From an uncultured Porphyromonadaceae bacterium (lineage in GTDB: Bacteria; Bacteroidota; Bacteroidia; Bacteroidales; Muribaculaceae): a stretch of DNA of 41,086 nt. Shown here one piece after another: positions 8,918 through 17,755 of the stretch (positions are counted from its first letter, which is position 1; every line of letters starts with the position of its first letter). The notes under the pieces are model-generated. The model was not told where the DNA came from. It saw only the letters and a program-made list of their open reading frames with translations, and did not search any database. Where the stretch lies: NCBI GenBank assembly GCA_947176605.1, contig CAMWRH010000023.1, forward strand, positions 1 to 41,086. The letters are read 5' to 3'. Position numbers and translations under genes: made by a program.

Positions 8918-10627
8918 TTAGCTCATCATGAGCACTATCACCACGCCCCAGAGTATCAAAAGGGTATTGCCTATGGCGTAGGTGACGGTGTATCCCATGG
9001 CCGGTATCGAACTTCCCACCGCATCCTGCACGGCACCGAGCGAGGCTGTGGTGGTGCGGCTCCCGGCGCAGCATCCGAGGGTGATGGCTGCCGGGAATTT
9101 AAACACTTTATTACCGATGATCACTCCAAGTATCAGCGGCAGTGAGGTGGCTATGATACCCATCAGGAACATCACGAAACCGACTTCCCTGAACCCGCTT
9201 ACAAACGACGGACCCGACGAAATCCCTACCACGGCTATGAACATGTTGAGTCCCAGATTGTCCATCAGCCATACCGATGAGCGCGGCAGTCGCCCGAATG
9301 TGGGGTGCTTCGACCGCAGCCAGCCAAGCACCAGACCGGCGATCAACGCGCCGCCGCTGACGCTCAGGCTTACGGGGACCTTGCCGAAATGGATTGCCAG
9401 CGAACCGATAAGTCCGCCCAGGAAGATGCCAAGTCCTACAAACACGAGGTCGGTCTTGGTGGTGCGCAGGTCGGCGTAACCGATTTCGGATGCGGCTGCC
9501 TTAGCCTCGCGCTCGAGCCCTACGATGGTGATTACATCCCCACGGTGCAGGGCTACGTTGGCCAGTACCGGCACGTTGACTCCGGCGCGGATGATGCGCT
9601 TTATCGTCACGCCGTACATGAATTTCTGATGGCGCAGCGTGTCGACGGTCATCTTATCTACCGATTTCGACGCTATGGTGACATCCAGCTCTTCGGCCGG
9701 GAAATCGAGTATCTCGGCATCGGCCACTTCGGGGCCGATCCAGCTTTCGTCGCCCACGATATTCTCGCGCCGGCCGCTGAGCACTATCTCATCGCCGCTG
9801 CTTACGGTCAATGCCGTGTTGTCGGGCGTCACATCGGTTATCTTCCCTCCGGAGCGCACGCGCTCCACGAAGAGGCGCCGCCCCTGGGCGGCCAGATAAT
9901 CCTCTATCTCACGCGGGGCGCGCGGGGTGGCAAAGAAGTCGGCTGTGGTCTTATAGGCCCGGAATGCTATCGGGCGAAGGGCCTTGAAGTAGTTGGGGTC
10001 GGTGTCGCCGCTCCCCTGGTTCATCTTTTTCTCCAGTTCGGCTGTCTCTGCCTTTACTTTCTTTATGCCGCCAAGCATCCAGGGGCCGAGATTGGCAAGA
10101 AGATAGGCCGATCCGATGGTGCCGAATACGTAAGTCACGGCGTAACATACGGGTATTATTCCGAGCCACGACTGTTTCTGGGCTTCGCTTACGGCGAGGG
10201 TATTGATGGTGTCGGTGCCCACGCCGATCACTGCCGACATGGTCTGCGCTCCGGCCAAAAGGCCCACGGCCTCTCCGATATCATATCCCATGCACACAGC
10301 CACTCCCCACGTGCAGAGCAGGCATAACACGCAGACCACAACGGCAAACAGCACCTGTTTCAAGCCGTCGCCACGCAGGGCCTGGAAGAACTGCGGCCCG
10401 ACGCTGTAGCCTATCGAGAAGAGGAAGAGGAGGAAAAACACATCCTTCAGCGGCCCGGGCACCGGGATGTCGAGCTGCCCTACCAGCACACCCACCAACA
10501 GCACCGAGGTGACGGTGCCCAGTGAGAATGACTTATATTTCAATTGCCCTATGTAGAAGCCGACGCCTATGGTGAGGAATACGGCAAGCGAGGGATTATC
10601 GCGCAAGGTCTGTACGATCCATTCCAT
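8918..10627 (-). CDS. AspT/YidE-type membrane exchanger with two RCK_C-like domains (putative aspartate:alanine antiporter)
   Basis: A 569-residue integral membrane protein. An N-terminal block of about five membrane segments (from [14 protein letters not shown] to about residue 185) is followed by a soluble middle region (about 195-375) with two TrkA-C/RCK_C-like repeats ([19 protein letters not shown] and [19 protein letters not shown]). A second membrane block ends at GVVIVLMMS. The sequence [17 protein letters not shown] near the C-terminus is characteristic of the aspartate:alanine exchanger family. Such exchangers create proton-motive force when paired with an aspartate decarboxylase, but none is visible here. 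Instead it is divergent from the glutamate-decarboxylase genes over a 406-bp spacer, suggesting a place in acid or energy stress. The substrate is unproven. Confidence 0.85.
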   Translation of the reverse strand: MEWIVQTLRDNPSLAVFLTIGVGFYIGQLKYKSFSLGTVTSVLLVGVLVGQLDIPVPGPLKDVFFLLFLFSIGYSVGPQFFQALRGDGLKQVLFAVVVCVLCLLCTWGVAVCMGYDIGEAVGLLAGAQTMSAVIGVGTDTINTLAVSEAQKQSWLGIIPVCYAVTYVFGTIGSAYLLANLGPWMLGGIKKVKAETAELEKKMNQGSGDTDPNYFKALRPIAFRAYKTTADFFATPRAPREIEDYLAAQGRRLFVERVRSGGKITDVTPDNTALTVSSGDEIVLSGRRENIVGDESWIGPEVADAEILDFPAEELDVTIASKSVDKMTVDTLRHQKFMYGVTIKRIIRAGVNVPVLANVALHRGDVITIVGLEREAKAAASEIGYADLRTTKTDLVFVGLGIFLGGLIGSLAIHFGKVPVSLSVSGGALIAGLVLGWLRSKHPTFGRLPRSSVWLMDNLGLNMFIAVVGISSGPSFVSGFREVGFVMFLMGIIATSLPLILGVIIGNKVFKFPAAITLGCCAGSRTTTASLGAVQDAVGSSIPAMGYTVTYAIGNTLLILWGVVIVLMMS

Positions 10628-11033
10628 TTGCTGTGATTTGTATTTGTTTACTTATCTCAACATACTTCGCCACCATTAGGTTCCCGTCCACACCTTGATA
10701 CCTGCATCCGGCGTGAATGATGCGGCTGACCTTCCCCGGCACCCGGTCACACCTCCGGACGCCCTCAACACCGTGACCTTTCACCGTGACCTTTCAACTT
10801 TCAATATGTAAGAATACCCGACTGATAAACTTTTCGGTTTTCCCGGTGTTAAAGAAACAGTAGCAGATTGAATCATATTGATATGCTTATATCTTTTTTT
10901 CAGTCCACTCCGTATGAATGACACTCCTGAAGCCTGATGCCCAAGGCCGGGGTTGCGATTTATTATCACCGCCACGCCGACCACAGGCCATTCAGATATT
11001 ATCAACCATTAATTCTTATAAAAACCAATCATT
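10628..11033. other. Divergent intergenic region upstream of gadB
   Basis: About 400 bp between the exchanger and the glutamate decarboxylase genes, with no convincing coding frame. It contains a probable gadB promoter at 10868-10897. A direct repeat GTGACCTTTCA occurs at about 10771-10795 (ACCGTGACCTTTCACCGTGACCTTTCAACTTTC). No clear -7 box was found for the minus-strand exchanger. Confidence 0.5.
10868..10897 (+). promoter_or_regulatory. Candidate Bacteroidetes promoter for gadB
   Basis: TTG at 10868-10870, a 19-bp spacer, then TATCTTTT at 10890-10897, which matches TAnnTTTG except in the last base. This gives a leader of roughly 130 nt before the gadB ATG. Confidence 0.45.
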
Positions 11034-12470
11034 ATGCTCGACCCGAAAATAGATCCCAATTTTCGTAATGGCGATGCAAAGACCGACGTATTCGGTTCAG
11101 ATGCCATGCTGCAGGCCGCTCCTGTCGACAAAATTCCCACAGGCCCCACGACACCGGAAATCGCATACCAGATGGTGAAGGATGAGACGTTTGCGCAGAC
11201 TCAGCCGCGTCTTAACCTCGCCACGTTCGTGACTACCTACATGGACGAGTATGCCACACGCCTGATGAATGAGGCCATCAACATCAACTACATCGACGAG
11301 ACCGAATATCCGCGTATCGCCGTGATGAACGGTAAGTGCATCAATATCATAGCCAATCTCTGGAACACTCCGGAGACCAACCAATGGAAGACCGGCGCAC
11401 TGGCCATCGGTTCGTCGGAAGCATGTATGCTCGGCGGTATCGCCGCCTGGATCCGGTGGCGCGAACGCCGCATGAAGGAGGGGAAACCCTACGACAAACC
11501 GAATTTCGTAATCTCTACCGGATATCAGGTAGTGTGGGAGAAGTTCGCCCAGCTCTGGCAGATCGAGATGCGTACCGTCCCCCTTACTCTTGAGAAGACC
11601 ACTCTCGATCCGGAGGAGGCGCTGAAGATGTGTGATGAGAATACTATCTGCATCGTGCCGATACAGGGTGTCACCTGGACCGGCCTTAACGATGATGTCG
11701 AGGCGCTCGACAAGGCACTTGACGCATATAACGCCAAGACCGGCTACGATATCCCGATTCACGTGGATGCGGCTACGGGTGGCTTCATTCTGCCGTTCCT
11801 CTTCCCGGATGTGAAGTGGGATTTCCGCCTGAAATGGGTACTCTCGATCAGTACGTCGGGCCATAAGTTCGGCCTCGTATATCCCGGTCTGGGATGGGTG
11901 GCATGGAAGGATAAGAAGTATCTGCCGGATGTGATGTCGTTCAGTGTCAATTACCTGGGCGCCGAAATCAGTCAGGTGGGCCTTAACTTCTCGCGCCCTG
12001 CCGCCCAGATTCTGGGTCAGTACTATCAGTTTATCCGTCTCGGTTTCGAAGGGTACAAGAACATTCAGTTCAATTCCCTTTCGATCGCGAAGTATCTGCA
12101 TTCGCAGGTGGCCGCGATGCCGGAGTTCCAGCCGTATTCTCCTGATGTGCCCAACCCGATCTTCACATGGCTCATGAAGCCCGATGTGCAGAAGTCGGCC
12201 AAGTGGACCCTCTTCGACCTTCAGGACAAGCTCGCCCAGAAGGGGTGGATGGTGCCGGCATATACGCTGCCTGCCAATATCGAGAATATAGTGGTGATGC
12301 GTGTGCTCTGCAAGCAGGGATTCAGCCGCGACATGGCCGACCAGCTGCTCAACGATATCCGCTTCGCCGTGACCGAGCTTAACGCTCTGGAGTATCCGAC
12401 TCCGACACGTATCGCTATGGAGAAGAATGTGCCGCTTGTATCCAAGACATTCAACCATACCGGTAAGTAA
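11034..12470 (+). CDS. gadB: Glutamate decarboxylase (PLP-dependent)
   Basis: 478 residues, close to the usual length of bacterial GAD (about 466). The PLP-binding lysine is K278 in the motif TSGHKFG, and HVDAATGGF supplies the cofactor-stacking and Asp residues. The N-terminal TYMDEYATRLMNEAININYID is the conserved family opening. It converts L-glutamate to GABA and CO2 in the cytoplasm, consuming a proton; exchange of GABA for glutamate by the downstream antiporter gives acid resistance. The following genes supply more glutamate (glutaminase) and the antiporter. The start ATG at 11034 is preceded by an A-rich leader (TATAAAAACCAATC). Induction by acid is expected from the family but not shown by the sequence. 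Confidence 0.97.
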   Translation: MLDPKIDPNFRNGDAKTDVFGSDAMLQAAPVDKIPTGPTTPEIAYQMVKDETFAQTQPRLNLATFVTTYMDEYATRLMNEAININYIDETEYPRIAVMNGKCINIIANLWNTPETNQWKTGALAIGSSEACMLGGIAAWIRWRERRMKEGKPYDKPNFVISTGYQVVWEKFAQLWQIEMRTVPLTLEKTTLDPEEALKMCDENTICIVPIQGVTWTGLNDDVEALDKALDAYNAKTGYDIPIHVDAATGGFILPFLFPDVKWDFRLKWVLSISTSGHKFGLVYPGLGWVAWKDKKYLPDVMSFSVNYLGAEISQVGLNFSRPAAQILGQYYQFIRLGFEGYKNIQFNSLSIAKYLHSQVAAMPEFQPYSPDVPNPIFTWLMKPDVQKSAKWTLFDLQDKLAQKGWMVPAYTLPANIENIVVMRVLCKQGFSRDMADQLLNDIRFAVTELNALEYPTPTRIAMEKNVPLVSKTFNHTGK

Positions 12471-12546
12471 TCCGTGCCACAACCCGTAGGGCGACGCTCG
12501 GGGGGGGAGGCTCTCCCTCATGCATCGCCCTACCCCTTTACCATAC

Positions 12547-12605
12547 TTCGGCCGGCCGGCACCGCGGTTCTGACCGGTGTCAGCCGGCCGAACATTTTTC
12601 TTTCG
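12547..12605 (+). terminator. GC-rich hairpin with T-rich tail after gadB
   Basis: TTCGGCCGGC (12547-12556) pairs with GCCGGCCGAA (12583-12592), and the inner CACCG/CCGGTG bases extend the stem. ATTTTTCTTTC follows. It lies between gadB and the glutaminase gene, so it could be a partial terminator that lowers downstream expression within the operon. Confidence 0.55.
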
Positions 12606-12663
12606 GTCACACGGCTTTTGCTGTCACCTTCATTTTTTACTGTATTTTCACCATCTCACGCGT

Positions 12664-13629
12664 ATGGACATTACCCTTTCCAAATCCCGTATCGAAGAAG
12701 CGGCCCGCGAGGCCTACTCTAATGCCGCGTCGCTGACCGGAGGCGCCAATGCGGATTACATCCCGTTTCTTGCCAATATCGATCCCAAGCTCTTTGGCCT
12801 TAGCGTGATGCTGCCCGACGGCACTGCCTTCAATTTCGGTGATACCGGATATAAATTCGGCATCGAGTCTATCTCGAAGGTGCCTACGGCTATCCTTGCC
12901 ATGCGGCAGCATTCCCCGGCCGGGGTGCTGCAGAAAATAGGCGCCGATGCCACCGGACTGCCGTTTAATTCGATTTTCGCGATCCTGCTTGAGAACGACC
13001 ACCCCTCGACACCGCTGGTGAATGCCGGAGCGATATCGGCCTGCTCGATGATCGACCCCAAGGGGGATTCCGATGCCAAGTGGAAGGCTATCACCGATAA
13101 TATCACTGATCTCTGCGGCTCGGCACCGGAGCTTATCGATGAACTTTATAAGAGTGAAAGCGCCACAAACTTCAATAACCGGGCCATCACCTGGCTTCTT
13201 AAGAATTATGACCGCATTTATGACGACCCTGACATGAGCCTCGACCTGTATACACGGCAGTGCTCTCTGGGTGTGACCAGTGCCCAGCTTGCCGCTATGG
13301 CGGCCACGATTGCCGCCGGTGGCGTCAATCCGCTGACGGGGCGGCAGGTGTTCAGTCGCGAAATCGCACCGAAGATCACTACGCTTATCGCCACTGTGGG
13401 ATTCTATCAGCACACCGGCGACTGGCTCTATACTTCCGGCATTCCGGCGAAGAGCGGCGTCGGTGGCGGTGTGCTGGGCGTGCTGCCGGGGGTGCTCGGC
13501 ATCGCGGCTTTCGCACCTCCGCTCGACAGCGCCGGCAATTCGGTAAAGGCTCAGGCGGCCGTGAAGTATTTCATGCAGTCGCTCGGGCTCGGCGTAATGA
13601 ACGGCGACCGTGTCAGCATCACCGGCTGA
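12664..13629 (+). CDS. glsA: Glutaminase A (beta-lactamase fold)
   Basis: I choose the ATG at 12664 because MDITLSKSRIEEAAREAY matches the expected N-terminus; the longer frame from 12577 adds an unlikely leader. The 321 residues fit family A (about 308). The catalytic S69-x-x-K72 (SISK) is present, as are YIPFLANIDP, NAGAI and the C-terminal KSGVGGGVLGVLPG, all family signatures. It hydrolyses L-glutamine to glutamate and ammonia in the cytoplasm. Here it would both feed the decarboxylase and neutralise acid by releasing ammonia, as known for enterobacterial YbaS. Its position between gadB and gadC supports that role. Confidence 0.96.
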   Translation: MDITLSKSRIEEAAREAYSNAASLTGGANADYIPFLANIDPKLFGLSVMLPDGTAFNFGDTGYKFGIESISKVPTAILAMRQHSPAGVLQKIGADATGLPFNSIFAILLENDHPSTPLVNAGAISACSMIDPKGDSDAKWKAITDNITDLCGSAPELIDELYKSESATNFNNRAITWLLKNYDRIYDDPDMSLDLYTRQCSLGVTSAQLAAMAATIAAGGVNPLTGRQVFSREIAPKITTLIATVGFYQHTGDWLYTSGIPAKSGVGGGVLGVLPGVLGIAAFAPPLDSAGNSVKAQAAVKYFMQSLGLGVMNGDRVSITG

Positions 13630-13749
13630 GCCCCAGGAAATCCTCTTTTATTCCCGGCGAAGCCACCACCCTCCTTCTCTACCTTTTTACCTTGCAGGGG
13701 ACACCCTAAGTCAGGCTTCGCAATTATCAACCGTTTAAAACTATGGACT

Positions 13750-15312
13750 ATGGCAACTAACTCCGTATCCCAAACAAAGGCCACCGTCAAGACAGCCGCC
13801 AAGCTGGGTGTCGGTACCCTTATGATCATGAATATCGTGGCCGTGGTATCACTGCGTGGCCTCCCGGCTGAGGCGGTCTACGGCATGAGTTCGGCATTTT
13901 ATTATCTTTTCGCGGCTATCGTGTTCCTTATCCCTGTGTCGCTTGTGGCGGCCGAACTGGCTGCTCTCTTCCCTTATCAGCAGGGCGGTATGTTCAGATG
14001 GGTCGGCGAGGCGTTCGGCAGTAAGTTAGGATTCCTCGGCATCTGGCTGCAGTGGATCGAGAGTACGATATGGTATCCCACGGTGCTTACTTTCGGTGCC
14101 GTGTCGCTGGCATTCATCGGCATGGACCACGTGGCCGACTCGCATCTGGCGGCCAACCGCTTCTATACCCTGGCTGTGGTGCTCGTCATCTATTGGCTGG
14201 CCACGCTGATCTCGCTTAAGGGTCTGGGCTGGGTAGGCAAGATATCGAAAATCGGAGGTATGGTGGGCACCATCATTCCGGCCTGCATCCTCGTGGTGTG
14301 CGGCGTGATTTTCCTGGCCTGCGGCGGTCATTCGCAGATGAATTTCCACGGTGATTTCTTCCCGGACTTCACCAATTTCGACAATGTGGTGCTGGCTGCA
14401 TCGATATTCCTGTTCTATGCGGGTATGGAGATGTCGGGTGTGCATGTGCGGGATATCAAGAATCCTACGGTCAATTATCCTAAGGCGGTGTTCGGCGGTG
14501 CGCTTGTGACGGTGCTCATTTTCGTGCTCGGCACATATTCGTTGGGTGTGATTATCCCGGCTAAGGATATCAATCTTGTGCAGAGTCTGCTTGTGGGGTT
14601 CGACAATTACATGAAGTCGTTCCATATGGAGTGGTTCACTCCCATCATCGCCATCGCTCTGGCCTTCGGTGTGCTGGCCGGTGTGCTGACGTGGGTGGCA
14701 GGTCCGTCGAAAGGTATCTTCGCCGTGGGTCAGGCCGGGTATCTCCCCCCCTTCCTGCAGAAGACCAACAAGGCCGGCGTGCAGAAGAACATACTGCTCA
14801 TCCAGGGTCTGGCCGTGACGCTGCTGTCGCTGCTGTTTGTGGTGATGCCTTCGGTGCAGAGTTTCTATCAGATTCTGTCGCAGCTTACTGTGCTGCTTTA
14901 TCTTATAGCGTATCTGCTGATGTTTGCAGCGTCAATATATCTGCGCTATTCGATGAAGGATGCCAAGCGCCCCTTCCGCATCGGCAAGCATGGCAACGGT
15001 CTGCTCTGGATCGTATCGGGCGTAGGCTTCCTCGGGTCGCTGCTCGCATTCGTGCTGAGTTTCTTCCCGCCGTCGCAGATTGCGATGGGCTCGACTACGG
15101 TATGGTATACCGTGCTGTTCGGCGGTGTGGCTCTGTTTGTGATCCTTCCGTTCATTATTCTTGCATGCCGCAAACCCTCGTGGGTTGATCCGAAGAGCGA
15201 CTTTGTGCCGTTCCACTGGCAGAAGGATGCCGCCTCTCAGGCTCAGCTGAAAGCGGCCGCCGAGGCCTACGAGGCATCTCACCCCGCCGAAGCCGATACC
15301 ACAGCTTCCTGA
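13750..15312 (+). CDS. gadC: Glutamate:GABA antiporter (APC family)
   Basis: 520 residues with about 12 membrane helices. The APC N-terminal signature GTLMIMNIVAVVSLRGLPAEA is followed by FPYQQGGMFRWVGEAFG, which is very like GadC. The soluble C-terminal tail (about residues 475-520, WVDPKSDFVPFHWQKDAA) resembles the pH-gated plug of E. coli GadC. It exchanges external glutamate for internal GABA. Last gene of the gadB-glsA-gadC unit, 120 bp after glsA, and followed by a strong bidirectional terminator at 15367. The start at 13750 (MATNSVSQTKATVKTAAKLG) is well placed; a nearby ATG at 13743 is out of frame. Confidence 0.95.
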   Translation: MATNSVSQTKATVKTAAKLGVGTLMIMNIVAVVSLRGLPAEAVYGMSSAFYYLFAAIVFLIPVSLVAAELAALFPYQQGGMFRWVGEAFGSKLGFLGIWLQWIESTIWYPTVLTFGAVSLAFIGMDHVADSHLAANRFYTLAVVLVIYWLATLISLKGLGWVGKISKIGGMVGTIIPACILVVCGVIFLACGGHSQMNFHGDFFPDFTNFDNVVLAASIFLFYAGMEMSGVHVRDIKNPTVNYPKAVFGGALVTVLIFVLGTYSLGVIIPAKDINLVQSLLVGFDNYMKSFHMEWFTPIIAIALAFGVLAGVLTWVAGPSKGIFAVGQAGYLPPFLQKTNKAGVQKNILLIQGLAVTLLSLLFVVMPSVQSFYQILSQLTVLLYLIAYLLMFAASIYLRYSMKDAKRPFRIGKHGNGLLWIVSGVGFLGSLLAFVLSFFPPSQIAMGSTTVWYTVLFGGVALFVILPFIILACRKPSWVDPKSDFVPFHWQKDAASQAQLKAAAEAYEASHPAEADTTAS

Positions 15313-15366
15313 CGCGCCGACAGATAGACATATATACGCCTGATTATCGCCGTGTCGGGCAAACTG

Positions 15367-15408
15367 AAAAAGAGGTCTGTGCCATTTGTCATGACACAGA
15401 CCTCTTTT
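15367..15408. terminator. Bidirectional terminator between gadC and the M3 peptidase
   Basis: A 14-bp perfect stem AAAAGAGGTCTGTG (15368-15381) / CACAGACCTCTTTT (15395-15408) with a 13-base loop. A and T runs at both ends let it work for gadC on the plus strand and for the convergent peptidase on the minus strand. Confidence 0.9.
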
Positions 15409-15433
15409 GATTCTGTAAGGGTGAATGTGCGGT

Positions 15434-17533
15434 TTATTCGAAGCCGCGCAGACGAAGCAGGGCGTGCGGGTCGGGCTTGTGGCCACGGAAGCGCTCGAAG
15501 AGCACCATGGCGTCTTCTGTATCGCCGGGTTCAAGTATCAGCTCTTTGTGACGGCGGGCGTTGTCGGCATCGAAGATACCTTTTTCCTCAAACTGCTCCC
15601 AGGCATCGGCCTCGAGCACCTGGCTCCAGAGGTAGGTGTAGTAGCCCGAGGCATAACCGTCGTCGCCGAAGATGTGCTTGAAGTAGGGTGAGCGGTAGCG
15701 GAATGTGATCTCCTCGGGCATCCCGATTTTATCAGCCACTTCCTTCTCAAATCCCATCACGTCGACGTTCTTGCCGTCATGCTGACCCCATGCGAGGTCG
15801 AGCAGTGCGGCTCCGGCCAGTTCGGTGGTGGTGAAGCCCTGGTTGAATTTGGAGGAGTTGTTGAGCTTGGTGATCAGCGAGTCGGGTATCACTTCGCCTG
15901 TCTTGTAGTGGCGGGCGTAGCTCTTGAGCAGTTCGGGGGAGAAGGCGAAGTGCTCGTTCATCTGCGAGGGCATCTCCACGAAGTCGCGGTCTACGTGCGT
16001 GCCGGCCAGCGATTTGTAGGGTGCGCGGGTGAGCATACCCTGCAGGGCGTGGCCGAACTCGTGGAACGTGGTCTCTACCTCGTCGATGGTGAGCAGCGCG
16101 GGGGTGTCGCCTGAGGGGCGGGTGAAGTTGCCTACGTTGTATACGATGGGGCGCTTCATCTGGCCGTCTTCATAGAGTCCGGCCGACTGAAGCTCTTCCA
16201 TCCAGGCGCCCTGGCGCTTGGAGGCGCGGGGGAAGTAGTCGGTCATGAACACTGCGATATGCTCGCCGGTGGCGGCATCCTGCACGTCGTAGACTGTCAC
16301 TTCATCCATGTATTTCGGAGCGTCGGGGAGCTCTACCATCTTTATGCCGTAGAGACGCCCGGCTGCATCGAAGAGTCCCTTGAGCACATTGTCGAGCGAG
16401 AAGTAGGGGCGCACTTCGGCTTCGTCGAAGTCGTATTTCTGTTTCTTTACCTTTTCGGCATAGTAGTAATAGTCCCAGGGTGCGATCTTGAAGTTGCCTC
16501 CTTCGGCATCCACGAGGGCCTGCATGTCGGCCACTTCTTCGGCCGAGCGGGCCACGGCGGGTGCAAACACCTGCATGAGCAGGTTCTCGGCAGCCTCGGG
16601 AGTCTTGGCCATCACGCGGGAGGTCATCATCTGGGCGAAGTTGTCGAAGCCCATCACTTTTGCCTTTTCGGCACGCAGGGCCACGATTTTCTCGATTACG
16701 GGGATGTTGTTGAATTCTCCGGTGGAGGCAAGGAAGGTGTAGCCTTCGTACATCTTGCGGCGCAGCTCGCGGTTGTCGGCATTGGTGAGCACCGGCAGAC
16801 GGCTCGGGGCGTGAAGTGTGAACACGTATCCCTCCATGCCGCGCGATTTGGCCTCTTCGCGGGCCATGCCGAGCGATGACTCGGGCAGACCGGCCACTTC
16901 ATTCTCGTCGGCTGCGATGTAGAAGGCGTTGGTGGCGCCAAGCAGGTTTTTGTTGTACTGGATGAAGAGTTTGGCAAGCTCGTCGTTGATGCGCACGAGC
17001 TCTTTCTTTTTGTCGGCCGGGAGGGCGGCTCCCTGCTCGGCAAACTGGCGGTAATACTTCTCTACCAGACGTTTCTGCACCGGCGTGAGCCCCATCTCGT
17101 CGCGGCGGTCGTAGACCTGGCGGATGCGGTCGAAGAGGGCGTCGTTGAGGTTGACACGGTTGGAGGCCTCGTTGAGCAGAGGTATGGCCTCGTCGGCGAG
17201 GGCTGCGAACTCGGGGGTGCCAAGTGCGTTGTCGAAGTGATAGTACACCGATGCCACACGCTCCAGAATCGGGCTGAGATTCTCAAGCGGGAGGATGGTA
17301 TTGTCGAAGTCGGGCACGGCGCGGTTCTTCACGATTGCCTCGATGTTGCGGTCCTGTTCCTCTATGCCGGCCTTGATGGCGGGGATGAAGTCGGAAATCT
17401 CTATCTCCGAGTAGGGAGCGATTTCATACTGTGTGGCATAAGGCTTCAGGAAAGGATTCTCATGAGCCATAGCTGTTGTGATTGATGCGGCGCCGAGCAA
17501 TGTGGCGACCGCAAGGGTTCGTATTGCCTTCAT
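15434..17533 (-). CDS. dcp: Peptidyl-dipeptidase (M3 family, Dcp-like), periplasmic
   Basis: The start is at 17533: MKAIRTLAVATLLGAASITT is a signal peptide cut near AMA-HENPF, and a good promoter lies just upstream; the longer frame to 17638 overlaps that promoter. The protein has 699 residues, normal for M3A oligopeptidases. The zinc motif HEFGH is at residues 491-495, and the downstream segment FVEMPSQMNEHFAF carries the third ligand region. Dcp removes dipeptides from peptide C-termini. The export signal puts it in the periplasm, where with the M16 peptidase it may process imported peptides. It stands alone, convergent with gadC. Confidence 0.94.
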   Translation of the reverse strand: MKAIRTLAVATLLGAASITTAMAHENPFLKPYATQYEIAPYSEIEISDFIPAIKAGIEEQDRNIEAIVKNRAVPDFDNTILPLENLSPILERVASVYYHFDNALGTPEFAALADEAIPLLNEASNRVNLNDALFDRIRQVYDRRDEMGLTPVQKRLVEKYYRQFAEQGAALPADKKKELVRINDELAKLFIQYNKNLLGATNAFYIAADENEVAGLPESSLGMAREEAKSRGMEGYVFTLHAPSRLPVLTNADNRELRRKMYEGYTFLASTGEFNNIPVIEKIVALRAEKAKVMGFDNFAQMMTSRVMAKTPEAAENLLMQVFAPAVARSAEEVADMQALVDAEGGNFKIAPWDYYYYAEKVKKQKYDFDEAEVRPYFSLDNVLKGLFDAAGRLYGIKMVELPDAPKYMDEVTVYDVQDAATGEHIAVFMTDYFPRASKRQGAWMEELQSAGLYEDGQMKRPIVYNVGNFTRPSGDTPALLTIDEVETTFHEFGHALQGMLTRAPYKSLAGTHVDRDFVEMPSQMNEHFAFSPELLKSYARHYKTGEVIPDSLITKLNNSSKFNQGFTTTELAGAALLDLAWGQHDGKNVDVMGFEKEVADKIGMPEEITFRYRSPYFKHIFGDDGYASGYYTYLWSQVLEADAWEQFEEKGIFDADNARRHKELILEPGDTEDAMVLFERFRGHKPDPHALLRLRGFE

Positions 17534-17590
17534 GAATATTATTTTGGTTAGTACGCTTGTGCAGATATGCGGTAGCCACAAATCTGCCGA

Positions 17591-17624
17591 CAAATATACT
17601 AATAAATTCGCACGCACGCAAAAA
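17591..17624 (-). promoter_or_regulatory. Consensus Bacteroidetes promoter for dcp
   Basis: Read on the minus strand: TTTTTG, a 20-bp spacer, then TATATTTG (TAnnTTTG). The -7 box is about 58 bp before the dcp start, giving a leader of about 50 nt. One of the two best promoter matches in the window. Confidence 0.8.
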
Positions 17625-17722
17625 TAAGTTGACTTCATGCGGCGTTTATTAAAGGGTAAGCGATCATTTTATGCCCGCGGCAGGATGTTTTCAGTCCCCG
17701 CTGGCAGGCGATTGTCTGCGAT

Positions 17723-17742
17723 CACTTACTATTGTTTAAATT
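17723..17742. repeat. Copy of the CACTTACTATYGTTTAAATT motif
   Basis: This 20-mer matches 5865-5884, inside the right arm of the long palindrome, at 19 of 20 bases. Here it lies 13 bp before the ribD start codon. There it is about 45 bp before the M16 start. It may be a shared leader or regulatory element. Confidence 0.5.
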
Positions 17743-17755
17743 CCGACTCCCTATT

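Noticed and set aside
9305-10327. 340-codon plus-strand frame inside the AspT-type gene
   Set aside because: Shadow frame; the minus strand has clear membrane helices and RCK_C-like repeats.
11097-12521. 474-codon minus-strand frame antisense to gadB
   Set aside because: It mirrors the high-GC third positions of gadB, has no family motif and would need gadB to be false, which its PLP lysine rules out.
17534-17638. Upstream extension of dcp
   Set aside because: It would place the consensus promoter inside the coding region and mask the signal peptide.
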